Shown: one piece after another, positions 16,073 through 26,365 of the stretch
How positions within the stretch are numbered: the first letter of the stretch is position 1
How the letters are laid out: every line of letters begins with the position of its first letter
DNA from: an uncultured Saprospiraceae bacterium
GTDB lineage: Bacteria; Bacteroidota; Bacteroidia; Chitinophagales; Saprospiraceae
NCBI GenBank assembly: GCA_938015805.1
Contig: CALLXF010000069.1
Coordinates: 1 to 37,746 of the forward strand
DNA length: 37,746 nt
Direction of reading: 5' to 3'
Translations under genes and position numbers: made by a program
Notes under the pieces: model-generated
Database searches by the model: none
What the model was told of the DNA's origin: nothing
What the model saw: the letters and a program-made list of their open reading frames with translations, nothing else

Positions 16073-18907
16073 TTAGTCTTCACCAGCGGTCTGTTTTATA
16101 ACTCTCTGAGCTATTTTTTTACCTTTGTCATTTAGGTAACTGATTACATAAACCCCATCTGGATAGGATTCCAAATCTACAAAATGGTTCTGGGTAATAT
16201 TTGCAGCAGGAATAGTGTAAACAACCGTTCCTCTATAATCTGTAATACTTATGGCAGAACTAATCTGATCAGGATCATCTAAATCTAAAAATATTCCATT
16301 TGTAAATGGATTAGGATAAAAGCTTATAGACTTTCCTTTTTTACTACCATTTAAATAAATAGACTCGATATCAGAATAAGTAATACTTCCGTCTCTATCT
16401 TCTATCCTGATACGATAGTAATAATTATAATCTTTGATAAACAAGTCTCTATCTTCAAATGATAACTGTCGATGACTGTAGCTATCTATACCCTTTAGAG
16501 AACCTATATCGTCCCATACAGAGCCATCAAAAGACTTTTCTATCACGTACTGATCTATGTTTATTTCCTGACCTACGATCCAGTCCAAGGTGATATACTC
16601 ATGATCCAAGTCTAAACTAAGATCAAAACTTATAATATCTACAGGGACAACTCCATTAGATTCTAATGTAGTCGTAAAGAGACCTCTTCCATGAGTGGCT
16701 GCTATCAGTAGATCATCTGATTCTCTGTAGAGTAAATGATCCACTCTAACGTTTGCCATTCCTTGGTTTTCAGGCGACCACTGCCCTCCATTTTGTCCGG
16801 ATGTACGAGACCAGATACCGATCTCCGTAGCACATAAAGTCGATTGCGGATCAGTCGGGTTAAACATCACATATCTAACAGGCACATCAGGTAAATTTTC
16901 TTCGATGCTATTCCAGGAGTTACCTCCATTACATGTTTCATAAATAGAGACCATACCATAATTACTATAGGAGATAATAATATGATCCTCGTTACCATTC
17001 TCTATATCTATACTTGATACATAACCGCTAGAAGCTTCTCTTATTTTGGTGCCTGATTTAAATATGCCGTTATTAGCCCCATCGATATATAGTACATCTC
17101 CCTCTGCAGTACCGATATAAAGTCGATTTGGGTTATTAGGAGAAGCGATCACATAAGATGCTTTTTGGCCATTCATTGTAGACACTATAATATGCTGAAA
17201 ACTGGAGATAAGGTTTTCGGGATTCTTCCATCGGAGAATATTGCCTTCCGAACTCGAAGCATAAAGGATGTTCTTATCAGAATCGTAACAATTAGGATTT
17301 GCAAAAAATCCAAAATTATTTAATGGAACATAATTAAAGGATTGTCCTCCATCTATCGATACAAAATAGTTATTATGTACATAAGAAGTAATTTGTATCT
17401 GTGGATTGTCCTGATCTATAAAACATCTAACACCATCACCACCAGATACCTCTACAGTGCTATTCATTCCATGGCTATTAAATTTTTGCGTCCCATTATC
17501 TTGTGCACCAGCCAGAAAATAATTAGAGTTTTGTGTAGGATGTGCTGCCACACCATAGAACTGAGTAATGTTATACCCATTGTTCTTTTTAGCAAAACTA
17601 GGAAAAGTAGACTGGGCGTTATTACTGATCCATATACCACCATCATTTCCCACAAGCAATTGGTTTTGATTTGTTGGATTATATTTAAGTATATGCTGAT
17701 CCGGATGCATAAAAGGCAGTGAGCTATTCTGCAACCATGAGGTTAATTGCGACCAACTGTTCCCTCCATTACTAGATTTTAAAATATCAATACCACCTAT
17801 AACTAATTCGTTTTCATCGTCAGGACTAACCTCGATCGCTAGATTATACCATGCCTGAGTACGGGTAAAGTTATCCATTCCTTCAGCCGGTGGATTACTA
17901 ACTGTCGACCAGGTGTCTCCGCCATTTACAGAACGATATACACCGAGACAAGCACTTCCTTCACTATCAGCAAATAATGCATAAAGTACGTTTTGATTTG
18001 ATTTGGCTTGAGCCAATTCTATTCTTGAATAACCAGATGTGGGCAATCCAGTAGACAACTTATTCCATGACTCACCACCATTAGTAGATTTATAAATACC
18101 ATCAGTATCAAAAATACCAATCGTCGCGTACAGGTCACCGTTGTCACTGATTATGATTTTATTTATATGATCTGACTGGGCATATTTCCCTGTCCCTAAT
18201 TTCCGAGACCAACTATTTCCTTTATTCGAACTTTTAAACAATCCGCTTTTAGTCGCGGCGTAAACATTTCCGAGATGGTCTACTTTAATATCCTGAATAT
18301 ATGAAAACTGATCATCAGCAGTAGCGTTTAAATATCCCCAAGACTGCCCACCGTCTAAAGATCGATATAACCCTATTCCCGGATTACTTTCAAATTCAAA
18401 AAAGCCTTCACCAGTACCAAAGTAAATTGTACTATGCTCTGTAGGATCTTGTGCAATAGCACATATGGCTAAGGAACCAAAAAAATCGTCTACACTATTC
18501 CACTGCGGATTAGAGTTATTTATATTGCTCGATTTCCAAAGACCACCGGAAACTCCAGCAGCAAAAACAGTATTTCCGGATGCATCATTTTCATCGAAAA
18601 GAATTGCCCTAGTTCTACCACCCACATTATTAGGACCTCGTTCTTCCCAATCTAGGTTTGCAGACCTAGTCTGAACATCAGGTAATAACTGACGCATATA
18701 TTTTTGAGCTTTGAGTACTCTCCTTTTTGGTATCTTTTGGATAATCGGATCAGCAGTCATTAAAAACTCCTGACTCATGGCCTGATCAATGCGATCTTTT
18801 TTTGGAAGCTTGTTTTTAGTAATTTTGTTTGAAAGCACAGTACTATCAAGATATAGATATCCTGATATAGTAATGGCTATCATGATTACTTTCCCTAGTG
18901 TTTTCAT
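16073..18907 (-). CDS. T9SS-exported BNR/sortilin-like beta-propeller protein
   Basis: The 944-residue protein has an N-terminal signal/anchor segment, then about 100-760 filled with BNR (Asp-box) repeats of the form S-x-D/N-G-G-x-S/T-W (SLDGGQSW, STNGGESW, SVNGGDTW, SSNGGNSW, CNGGNSW). These mark a VPS10/sortilin-type propeller; the alternating FGTGEG and NDGGIW motifs fit a double propeller. A fibronectin-like linker (VPVDIISFDL..., about 765-855) precedes a type A T9SS sorting domain (from SFYPNPF, about 862-944). Relatives are annotated as glycosyl-hydrolase-like, but I see no proof of catalysis, so carbohydrate binding or structural roles are equally possible. It is monocistronic. Confidence 0.88.
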   Translation of the reverse strand: MKTLGKVIMIAITISGYLYLDSTVLSNKITKNKLPKKDRIDQAMSQEFLMTADPIIQKIPKRRVLKAQKYMRQLLPDVQTRSANLDWEERGPNNVGGRTRAILFDENDASGNTVFAAGVSGGLWKSSNINNSNPQWNSVDDFFGSLAICAIAQDPTEHSTIYFGTGEGFFEFESNPGIGLYRSLDGGQSWGYLNATADDQFSYIQDIKVDHLGNVYAATKSGLFKSSNKGNSWSRKLGTGKYAQSDHINKIIISDNGDLYATIGIFDTDGIYKSTNGGESWNKLSTGLPTSGYSRIELAQAKSNQNVLYALFADSEGSACLGVYRSVNGGDTWSTVSNPPAEGMDNFTRTQAWYNLAIEVSPDDENELVIGGIDILKSSNGGNSWSQLTSWLQNSSLPFMHPDQHILKYNPTNQNQLLVGNDGGIWISNNAQSTFPSFAKKNNGYNITQFYGVAAHPTQNSNYFLAGAQDNGTQKFNSHGMNSTVEVSGGDGVRCFIDQDNPQIQITSYVHNNYFVSIDGGQSFNYVPLNNFGFFANPNCYDSDKNILYASSSEGNILRWKNPENLISSFQHIIVSTMNGQKASYVIASPNNPNRLYIGTAEGDVLYIDGANNGIFKSGTKIREASSGYVSSIDIENGNEDHIIISYSNYGMVSIYETCNGGNSWNSIEENLPDVPVRYVMFNPTDPQSTLCATEIGIWSRTSGQNGGQWSPENQGMANVRVDHLLYRESDDLLIAATHGRGLFTTTLESNGVVPVDIISFDLSLDLDHEYITLDWIVGQEINIDQYVIEKSFDGSVWDDIGSLKGIDSYSHRQLSFEDRDLFIKDYNYYYRIRIEDRDGSITYSDIESIYLNGSKKGKSISFYPNPFTNGIFLDLDDPDQISSAISITDYRGTVVYTIPAANITQNHFVDLESYPDGVYVISYLNDKGKKIAQRVIKQTAGED

Positions 18908-19083
18908 GTTAGTTCTATATACCCAACCAAAATATTTACAAGAACTGTTCCAAATATTATAATTTTTTGTAATATGTTATTTACGTAGAGTACCTGTATA
19001 GCCTTAGTACGGTATATGAGAACGGATAAGATTATATCACAAAATCGTTCCACTACAACTGATATATGTTATACCTTCGTTCT

Positions 19084-19668
19084 ATGAAGTTAAATTTAGA
19101 TGTAGGTATTGCTAGCTCACAAGAATGGATAGAAACTGTTATCGATCAATTTGATTCTTTCCTCATAGATCATGCAGATTGCGAAAGAAAAGCCTCTGCC
19201 ATGGCTATGAGTATGGTGGCAAAGTATCCTAATCGACATGAGATTATACCAGAACTAATCGATACTGGAATAGAGGAACTAGAGCATTTTAAAATGGTCT
19301 ATGAACTGATGGAAAAAAGAGGAATACCGCTTCCGCGAAAAATGCAAGAAGATCCATATGTAAAACTTCTCCTCAAGCAAATGCATTCTGGTATCGAAGA
19401 ACGCTTCCTTGATCGAATGCTAGTGGCATCTGTGGTAGAAACTCGTGGAGCAGAGCGGTTTAAAATGGTAGCGGACTATCTACAAGAAGAAGAGCTCAAA
19501 AAGTTCTATAAAATGCTCTGGATCAGCGAAGCCAAACATGGACATATTTATGTAAAAATGGCTCTTAATTATTTTGAGGAGACACAGACCTATGATCGTC
19601 TGCAGTACTGGGTAGATACAGAAGCAGAGATACTTTCGGGATTGGAGATTAGAGCGGCACTACATTAG
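19084..19668 (+). CDS. miaE: tRNA 2-methylthio-isopentenyladenosine hydroxylase (MiaE type)
   Basis: The protein belongs to the ferritin-like diiron MiaE family, which hydroxylates the ms2i6A37 modification of tRNAs reading UNN codons. Visible diiron ligand motifs include EELEHFKM, VVETRGAERF and SEAKHGHIY, set in a four-helix bundle. I chose the ATG at 19084 (194 residues, MKLNLDVGIAS) because it matches the family N-terminus; an in-frame ATG at 19066 would add six residues. It is a single gene, convergent with the glycosyltransferase gene. Confidence 0.9.
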   Translation: MKLNLDVGIASSQEWIETVIDQFDSFLIDHADCERKASAMAMSMVAKYPNRHEIIPELIDTGIEELEHFKMVYELMEKRGIPLPRKMQEDPYVKLLLKQMHSGIEERFLDRMLVASVVETRGAERFKMVADYLQEEELKKFYKMLWISEAKHGHIYVKMALNYFEETQTYDRLQYWVDTEAEILSGLEIRAALH

Positions 19669-19736
19669 TAACCAATCTCTAAAGAAACCTGTCTATCAAA
19701 TAAAGTATTAAACAAAAAAGATTCTTACAAAGTGCT

Positions 19737-20975
19737 TTAATGATTTATTCTTAAAGCAATTAACGCATCCTCTGCAGTCATCGCTTTACTCATTTTTTTT
19801 AAAGCCAGTAATTCATTGGCAGAAGCCAAAGGAACAACATTAGGAAAATGATGATCTCTCATATAGTGCAAATACTTCATCATATGGAATGCATCTAACC
19901 ATTGAAAAAATCGTTTTTTAAAACTATCAAAACTTGCAGAGTTTTGAAAACAAGAATCAATCTCTTCTACATAGTTTACAGACCTTAAATACTCTTCTAA
20001 AATAGGATCTAAATCTATACGCTCTATACTACGCTTATCATATACCGTTTTTAAAGAGTCTATTAATCTAGCCATCATTAAAAAAGACTTAGGATTATAA
20101 GTGAGCATTTTTCTTTTTTGGTCTTTCATCTCTTGCATAGCCCTACCCGTCCCGAATGGTACACGATCTGATACTCGACAAGACGGAAAAACTGTAGTCG
20201 TATTTATTTCTCCAAAACAACCATCATGTGTAAACTTATGGAGAAAATAAAAATCTTCACCTGCCTTTCTTTTATTCATTCCACCTTTACGCGTATACGC
20301 TGCAGCTCGTACAGCCATACTAGACCCGATCGTGTGATAGGCATAGGGTAATCCGATGTACTTTTTCCAAGCGATATAGGCTCTAAGATGTAGCTCATAA
20401 TCCACTATTTGCTGCCGAGTATTTTGATCGCTTTGCATCTGGTACGGATGTTCATAATGTAAACTGGCTGCGAGAATCGATTTATTATCCTCAAAATAAT
20501 TTGCTACTTTTTTAATATGATCTGGACTACAGTAACAGTCTGCGTCATATGTCATTATTACTCCCTCTGGCTTATTTATTTTGGAAAATCGTTTTGCTGC
20601 AGTATCCATTCCAATCTTCCGAGCGAGGCCTACTCCTGCAAATTTTTTTGGCAAAATTTGTCTAAATGTATGGACAGCATGACCCTTCTCTGGATGATTA
20701 TTTTTCCATATCTCTATATCTAAAAAGGACTGATCCGTCTGATTTAATATCTCAGCAGTCGCATCTTCTGGATGGTTAAGAATGATCCATATTTCGTAAT
20801 ACTCTGGAGAAAGTGAGGAAGGAAATAAGGAATTTAACGCCTTTATTATATCGGGTTCCTTGTAAGCTGGAATAACTACAATTATTTCCAAATTATCAGA
20901 AGGAACGGAGTCAACCTCCAATACCGTATTTTGCGCTAGGTTAAAATATTTAAGGTTAAAATCCAATGTTGCCAT
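19737..20975 (-). CDS. family 2 glycosyltransferase
   Basis: The 412-residue GT-A enzyme begins its catalytic domain with IIVVIPAYKEPDIIKALNSL (about 30-50). It has the metal-binding TYDADC motif (near 150) and a GEDFYFLHK segment in place of the usual ED catalytic-base motif. No transmembrane helix is evident, unlike many polysaccharide synthases. The donor and acceptor are unknown. It ends 16 bp before the metalloprotease start codon's upstream side is reached, i.e. it follows the metalloprotease gene on the same strand with only 16 bp between them, so the two may be co-transcribed; glycosylation of exported T9SS proteins is one possible link (inference). Confidence 0.85.
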   Translation of the reverse strand: MATLDFNLKYFNLAQNTVLEVDSVPSDNLEIIVVIPAYKEPDIIKALNSLFPSSLSPEYYEIWIILNHPEDATAEILNQTDQSFLDIEIWKNNHPEKGHAVHTFRQILPKKFAGVGLARKIGMDTAAKRFSKINKPEGVIMTYDADCYCSPDHIKKVANYFEDNKSILAASLHYEHPYQMQSDQNTRQQIVDYELHLRAYIAWKKYIGLPYAYHTIGSSMAVRAAAYTRKGGMNKRKAGEDFYFLHKFTHDGCFGEINTTTVFPSCRVSDRVPFGTGRAMQEMKDQKRKMLTYNPKSFLMMARLIDSLKTVYDKRSIERIDLDPILEEYLRSVNYVEEIDSCFQNSASFDSFKKRFFQWLDAFHMMKYLHYMRDHHFPNVVPLASANELLALKKMSKAMTAEDALIALRINH

Positions 20976-20991
20976 CGGATACGAATGTACA

Positions 20992-23826
20992 TTATATTCG
21001 TACTAGTTTACTGCTTTCTATCAGTTTTCCTTCTGCAAAAAATCTAATCATATAAACCCCTATAGCAAGGTCATCTATATCTATAGTTTTAGTTTTTACC
21101 ACAGATTGAAAAACTACTTTCCCTGTAGCATCGACTATATCGATACGCTGGACATCATCTACATCTTTTAAAAAGAGCTTTCCAGAAATATTAGGATTAG
21201 GAAAAAACTGGGGCTTACTAATTTTATCTCTCTCGTTAAGAATACTGATGATATCAGAATATGTATAAGAACCATCTCGATCCATCATCTTTAACCGATA
21301 ATAAGTAAGTATATAAGGATTATTATCAGTCGTATTATAAGACGCCATACCCTCTTTTCCGTTGACCTGAACCATCTCAATGAATGATCTTCCATCATTA
21401 CTTCTTTCCACTACAAAATGGTCAAAATTAATAGCTTGTTCTGTTTGCCAGTTTAACTCATTAGAAGTTCCTTTTGCAAGTCCATTAAAATCTGTAATCG
21501 TAACTGGAACTACTCCTTCCACTTCTATCTCAAAATTATCAATCATCACACCATCGACTTCATAACCAGATGAATAACCAGAAACAGCCGCAAAGAAAAA
21601 TCTAAATATCACTTCGTCATTTCCACTTAAAAAAGATACGTCATAAGACGTTTCTATATCTAATCCATTAAAGGTCCATCCTGTCTCATCCGCAAATACC
21701 TGAGTAGAAATAGGACAAGAAGATCCAGGTCCCCGGTTATACCAGTTCTGTGTGTAACCACCTGAGTCACCGTGAGAACCTAAGCGGGTCCATGTATTTC
21801 CCATATTTGTGGAATACTGCAATTGCATAGCAACAGGAGCGTTACAAAATTGTATCTCCATACTCATATCGAACTTCAGTATATATGTGGCCGTCCCACT
21901 AAAATCAAACCGCGGTGTATACAAAAGAGACTCTCTTTTTTGATTACCTACATTTCCATCTAGATCCGTCTTCCAAACATTAGAATTAGAATTTAAGGTA
22001 CCCGTAGCCACACCTCTTTCCCAAATATTATCCGTATCATTTAAACCCATAGCTGCAAAATCATCTGTAGGTGTATCAAAAGAACCTCCCTGCGTGGTTT
22101 GATAAGGAAGAGTCCTATCCGGCAATATAGCCACTATACTATCATATGTCATTTCGTGCATACCTCCATTTACGGTAAGTGTCACATCATAAAAACCAGC
22201 ATTATCATAAAGATGTGATGGACTTTGGAGCGAAGAAGTATTTCCATCTCCAAAATCCCATAACCAGCTTACTGCATTTTCCGATTCGTCCTGAAAATCT
22301 ATCATATTATCTGACCATTGTATATTTGTACTTGGACAGAAGTCTGCACATCCCTGTGATTTAGGAGATTCGAAAAGTACAACCGTTGAGGGACTATTAC
22401 CTGACGAACAAATGTGAAAAACTTCGACTCTATAATTTTCGCAAATGCCATATCCTGTAGGTGACAGAGTCATCGTATTAGATGACGTAGAGCTTGAATA
22501 TATTAAATCCTGAGTATCCTCATCATATATAGATACGTTATAATTATTTGGAGTTTGAGCAGACCAAGATATATCAAAAGAAGTATCAGAAATATTACTA
22601 ACCTCTAAATCATCAATACTACTACATGCAGCCCCACCACAAGAAGCTAAGCAAGTCGGACCTTGATTTACTAATTCCGTGGATATACGAGTTTTATTCT
22701 CTGTATTCCAAGTATCCGTTATGTTTACAGAACTAGACATGATATATCCCGAAGTATTAATATGGATTCCATTGAAGTTATGACCTATTTCGTGAGCAGT
22801 CATAACTCGTAAATATGCTGCATTAGAGGTAAAATCCTGCAAGACGTGGGTTGCAAAACCATTGCAAAATAAATCCGAATTTGTATTGGCTAAGCCGACA
22901 TAAGCTCCATCGAAGTTACGATCAGTCCATAACTGAGCCATTTTAAAATCATTTACAAAACCTACGTCCAAACCTGCCCAAGCTTGAAAATTATAAAATA
23001 AAGTAAATACATTGGTAGAGTTTGTCCATGGGTCACAGTTAGTACAAGCTGAGATAAAATGTTCTACTATTTTAAACTCCACTCCATCGTCAAAATTGGT
23101 ATCACTATCATAATCGTAGTTTGCGGCTACATTATTCATTACCGAGACAGAGTGATTTATTACAGCCTCTACATCTCCATGTTTTTCATACATGGAATAA
23201 TCATTGGCTATAGCCAAATCCACCTTATAACAATCACCTGCCATTTTTTGAGAGGCAATATCCTTATCTATATTTTGCTGAGCCAAATGCTTATCAGAAA
23301 AAGCACATCCTCCGTTAGAAGACTTTATGACATCTGTATCTTTATACACTACTATAAAATCATCAGGAATTAGTAAAGAAGTAGCAGACTCGATATAAAA
23401 AGTTCCTTGTTTAGTAGTTATAAATCCGTTTATATAATTCTTATTTATTGTAAATCTTACTGGCCCCTGAGGTGTATATCCCTTGTATGTAATATTCTTA
23501 TCGATCTTAGAAATCATTGTGCCTGACTCCGTACTTGTCGTTATAAGATGGTCTTCGGCTAGAAGATCATAAGCGTGTAATTCTATGGTAATATCTCCTA
23601 TTTCCGGAATAGAAAGTAGAAATGGCTCGACTGATTTTTGATTATCGACATGATTCTTTAAACTTATAATATCAAAATCGTACTGATGATACTTAGTAAA
23701 CTGTTTGGATAATATGTCATTATTCTTTTGCTCTATGGGAACAAGATTAAAAGATTTATTTTGTGCAATTAATGACAAAGAAAAGAAAAACAGCAACGCA
23801 CCTAAGATCAGTCTATTAGAGATCAT
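20992..23826 (-). CDS. T9SS-exported reprolysin-like zinc metalloprotease
   Basis: The 944-residue preproprotein has a signal peptide (1-21), a propeptide to about 195, and a metzincin catalytic domain (about 198-395). The zinc motif HEIGHNFNGIH supplies H345, E346, H349 and H355, with a Met-turn at YIMSS (M363). The motif has Asn where reprolysins normally have Gly (position 8), with Gly one residue later. Then come a fibronectin type III domain (about 402-490), a PKD domain (about 500-570, WDFGDGNTS), a jelly-roll/MAM-like domain (about 580-770), a linker (VPVTITDFNGLAK) and a T9SS type A sorting domain (from QFFPNPN, about 873-944). It is secreted or cell-surface attached and degrades protein. 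Confidence 0.92.
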   Translation of the reverse strand: MISNRLILGALLFFFSLSLIAQNKSFNLVPIEQKNNDILSKQFTKYHQYDFDIISLKNHVDNQKSVEPFLLSIPEIGDITIELHAYDLLAEDHLITTSTESGTMISKIDKNITYKGYTPQGPVRFTINKNYINGFITTKQGTFYIESATSLLIPDDFIVVYKDTDVIKSSNGGCAFSDKHLAQQNIDKDIASQKMAGDCYKVDLAIANDYSMYEKHGDVEAVINHSVSVMNNVAANYDYDSDTNFDDGVEFKIVEHFISACTNCDPWTNSTNVFTLFYNFQAWAGLDVGFVNDFKMAQLWTDRNFDGAYVGLANTNSDLFCNGFATHVLQDFTSNAAYLRVMTAHEIGHNFNGIHINTSGYIMSSSVNITDTWNTENKTRISTELVNQGPTCLASCGGAACSSIDDLEVSNISDTSFDISWSAQTPNNYNVSIYDEDTQDLIYSSSTSSNTMTLSPTGYGICENYRVEVFHICSSGNSPSTVVLFESPKSQGCADFCPSTNIQWSDNMIDFQDESENAVSWLWDFGDGNTSSLQSPSHLYDNAGFYDVTLTVNGGMHEMTYDSIVAILPDRTLPYQTTQGGSFDTPTDDFAAMGLNDTDNIWERGVATGTLNSNSNVWKTDLDGNVGNQKRESLLYTPRFDFSGTATYILKFDMSMEIQFCNAPVAMQLQYSTNMGNTWTRLGSHGDSGGYTQNWYNRGPGSSCPISTQVFADETGWTFNGLDIETSYDVSFLSGNDEVIFRFFFAAVSGYSSGYEVDGVMIDNFEIEVEGVVPVTITDFNGLAKGTSNELNWQTEQAINFDHFVVERSNDGRSFIEMVQVNGKEGMASYNTTDNNPYILTYYRLKMMDRDGSYTYSDIISILNERDKISKPQFFPNPNISGKLFLKDVDDVQRIDIVDATGKVVFQSVVKTKTIDIDDLAIGVYMIRFFAEGKLIESSKLVRI

Positions 23827-23953
23827 AATTAATAATTTCTATTGTTAGAAGGAACAGAATTGTTTTAGGGCTAGGTGTAAAGATAAAACATATTAAATAA
23901 AAACATAATATGTTTATGGCTGATTTATAAATTTTTACGCTATAAATAAATCA

Positions 23954-24589
23954 TTGACTAAAAACAAGATTCTTATAAATAGTCTATATCTAGGACCCGT
24001 AGAACTGTGGAAACACCTATGCCTATCCCCGTGTATTTATGTTGAATCCAAAGAAAACTACCAAAAAAAGAGTTATCGTAATAAATGCGAGATTTTGTGT
24101 AGTAGTGGTGTAGAACTTTTGTCTATTCCCTTAAAAAAAGGAAAACATGGAGGTATTCCTATCACCGAGGTTGAGATATCGTATGTGGATTTATGGATAG
24201 AGCAACACGACAAAAAAATTAGCGATGCCTATATAAAAGCACCCTACTTTGATTTTTACATCCACGGACTGAGAGATCTCTGGAAAAAAAAATTTAAACA
24301 TCTATTTGATTTAAATGACGCTGTCTTAAAATGGACCTTGGAAGCCCTATGCTTAGACATTCCGGTTGTAAGAACGACTACCTTCCAAAAAATAGCAGAA
24401 GATGATGAGATCACAGATCTACGTCCAATGTCTAAACTAGGCAAAAGGAGTAATCCTTTATCCAATCATACATACCCTCAAGTATATGAATATAAATTTG
24501 GCTTTAAGCCAAATTTAAGCATCCTCGATTTAATCATGAATCAAGGTCCAGAGGCTGTAGTTTATTTAAAACAAATGAAAGATAAATGA
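23954..24589 (+). CDS. WbqC-like family protein
   Basis: The 211-residue protein matches the WbqC-like family, with the characteristic N-terminus (ILINSLYLGPVELW), a YQKKSYRNKCEIL segment that is conserved in the family, and the SIPLKKG motif. Some members sit in polysaccharide gene clusters; the biochemical function is not well established. The only plausible start is TTG at 23954, just at the family N-terminus. It is divergent from the metalloprotease gene and 48 bp upstream of the dynamin-like gene on the same strand, so it may lead that operon. Confidence 0.85.
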   Translation: MTKNKILINSLYLGPVELWKHLCLSPCIYVESKENYQKKSYRNKCEILCSSGVELLSIPLKKGKHGGIPITEVEISYVDLWIEQHDKKISDAYIKAPYFDFYIHGLRDLWKKKFKHLFDLNDAVLKWTLEALCLDIPVVRTTTFQKIAEDDEITDLRPMSKLGKRSNPLSNHTYPQVYEYKFGFKPNLSILDLIMNQGPEAVVYLKQMKDK

Positions 24590-24637
24590 CTTCTACCTAA
24601 TATCAAGTCATAACTTTGTGAACCGAAAGGATTAATT

Positions 24638-26365
24638 ATGAATGTGCTCTTTAAAGAAGATTTTCAATCATTAAAAACGCAAGTTCAGACAGCGATTACC
24701 CAGTTACATGAACTGACTACAGATATTGGGCATGAGCCTTTGCAGGAAACTGTAGGAGAAGTTTTAGAACGAATACATGACCCATTTTTATTTGTGATAG
24801 TGGGAGAAGTAAAAGCAGGGAAAAGTAGCTTTATTAATGCACTATTAGGGACTAAAGAAGAAATCTGTAAAGTAGCTGCATCACCGATGACGGATACTAT
24901 ACAGCAGATCGTATATGGTGAGCAACATTCTGAGACTTCTATAAACCCTTATCTAAAACGCATTACTCATCCAGAAGAAATTTTAAAAGAGATCGCGATA
25001 GTTGATACACCCGGAACTAATACGATCGTAGATCATCATCAGGAAATCACAGAGCGATTTATCCCTCATGCAGATCTTATTGTTTTTGTTTTTGAGGCGA
25101 AGAATCCGTATAGACAATCGTCATGGGAGTTTTTTGATTATATTAATGAGGACTGGCGTAAAAAAATCATTTTTGTGTTGCAGCAAAAAGACTTGATGGA
25201 AGATGCCGATCTATCAACAAACATAAACGGTGTAACGGATAATGCTAAACAAAAAGGTATATCTGATCCTAATGTATTTGCGGTATCTGCTAAAATGGAA
25301 CTTGAGGACAAAGAAAATAGCGGCTTTAAAAATCTTAAAGCCTATATACAAACTCAGATCACTGGAGGAAAAGCACCTTTCCTAAAACTCCAAAACAATG
25401 CTACCACTGCTCAAAATATCATTGATAAAATTGCTCATAGTTTAGAGTTACGAACCGCACAGTTTAAGCTAGATCAGCAATTTAGAGATGACATCAAAGA
25501 AACACTAGAAACCCAAAAACTAAAGACAGAAAAGCAAATCGATTTCCTTGTAGAAAATCTACTCGCCTCTTATGATCGGATTACTCATAAGATGGAAGCA
25601 GATCTTAGTTCGGGATTATCTTTTATCCCGATGATCCGTAGATCATTTTCTTCTCTTTTTGGAAATAAAGATTCTGGGCCCAAAGAATGGCTCGAGCAAC
25701 TAGCTGATAATTTTGAAAAAGACCTCAACATAGCTCTTAGAGATCGTTTACAAAATGGCGTGGTAGATATCGCTGATAACATACAGACTATGGCTAAGCT
25801 TGTAGACTCTAAAATTAAAACAAGCAAAACGGTATTGCCTGACTCTGATGAAATATTTGCAGACATTGCAGATCGTCGTGCCAATGTTTTAAAAGATTTA
25901 CAATCTACCTTCTCGGAATTCCTAAATACATCTGAAAATTTTTATGACAAATCTCTTTTAAGCGAATCTGAAAAAATGGCTCCTAATCTTGCTGCGGGTG
26001 GCGGAATCGCAATCGCAGGGATCCTAATGACCATACTCCAAGGTGCTGTTTTTGATATCACAGGAGGCATACTAACAGGAGTCGGATTACTATTTGCCGG
26101 AGCTAGTATCGGCTTTAAAAAACGTAAAATCATTAAGGACTACAAAGAAGAAATTATTACCGGAAGAAAAAAACTAGAAGCAGAAGTCACCCAAAGATTA
26201 AAAGATTATACCGCCAATATCAAATTTAAAATAGATTCTAATTTCACAAAATTCGACACTCATCTAGAGGGCGAGGAACAAAAACTAACGAGTCTAAATA
26301 TGCTCAAAGAAAACATAAACAATACTCTAGAGCAAACATTGATAAAAATCAAAAATCACCTGTGA
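24638..26365 (+). CDS. bacterial dynamin-like GTPase
   Basis: The 575-residue protein has an N-terminal dynamin-family G domain: G1 GEVKAGKSS (56-64), G2 threonine in SPMTDT (near 85), G3 DTPG (123-126) and a G4 in which QQKD (182-185) replaces T/NKxD. Long helical segments (about 250-440) form the stalk/neck. A hydrophobic, glycine-rich stretch (about 452-494, with GGGIAIAGILMTIL and LTGVGLLFAGASIGF) is the membrane-inserting paddle, followed by a basic cluster KKRK and another coiled coil. Such proteins remodel or tether membranes using GTP. Only one dynamin gene is present, unlike tandem dynamin pairs. The stop codon overlaps the GTG start of the M1 peptidase (GTGA). Confidence 0.92.
   Translation: MNVLFKEDFQSLKTQVQTAITQLHELTTDIGHEPLQETVGEVLERIHDPFLFVIVGEVKAGKSSFINALLGTKEEICKVAASPMTDTIQQIVYGEQHSETSINPYLKRITHPEEILKEIAIVDTPGTNTIVDHHQEITERFIPHADLIVFVFEAKNPYRQSSWEFFDYINEDWRKKIIFVLQQKDLMEDADLSTNINGVTDNAKQKGISDPNVFAVSAKMELEDKENSGFKNLKAYIQTQITGGKAPFLKLQNNATTAQNIIDKIAHSLELRTAQFKLDQQFRDDIKETLETQKLKTEKQIDFLVENLLASYDRITHKMEADLSSGLSFIPMIRRSFSSLFGNKDSGPKEWLEQLADNFEKDLNIALRDRLQNGVVDIADNIQTMAKLVDSKIKTSKTVLPDSDEIFADIADRRANVLKDLQSTFSEFLNTSENFYDKSLLSESEKMAPNLAAGGGIAIAGILMTILQGAVFDITGGILTGVGLLFAGASIGFKKRKIIKDYKEEIITGRKKLEAEVTQRLKDYTANIKFKIDSNFTKFDTHLEGEEQKLTSLNMLKENINNTLEQTLIKIKNHL

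Noticed and set aside
16073-23826. Two secreted proteins of exactly 944 residues as duplicates
   Set aside because: Their domains are unrelated apart from the shared linker and sorting-domain type; equal length is coincidence.
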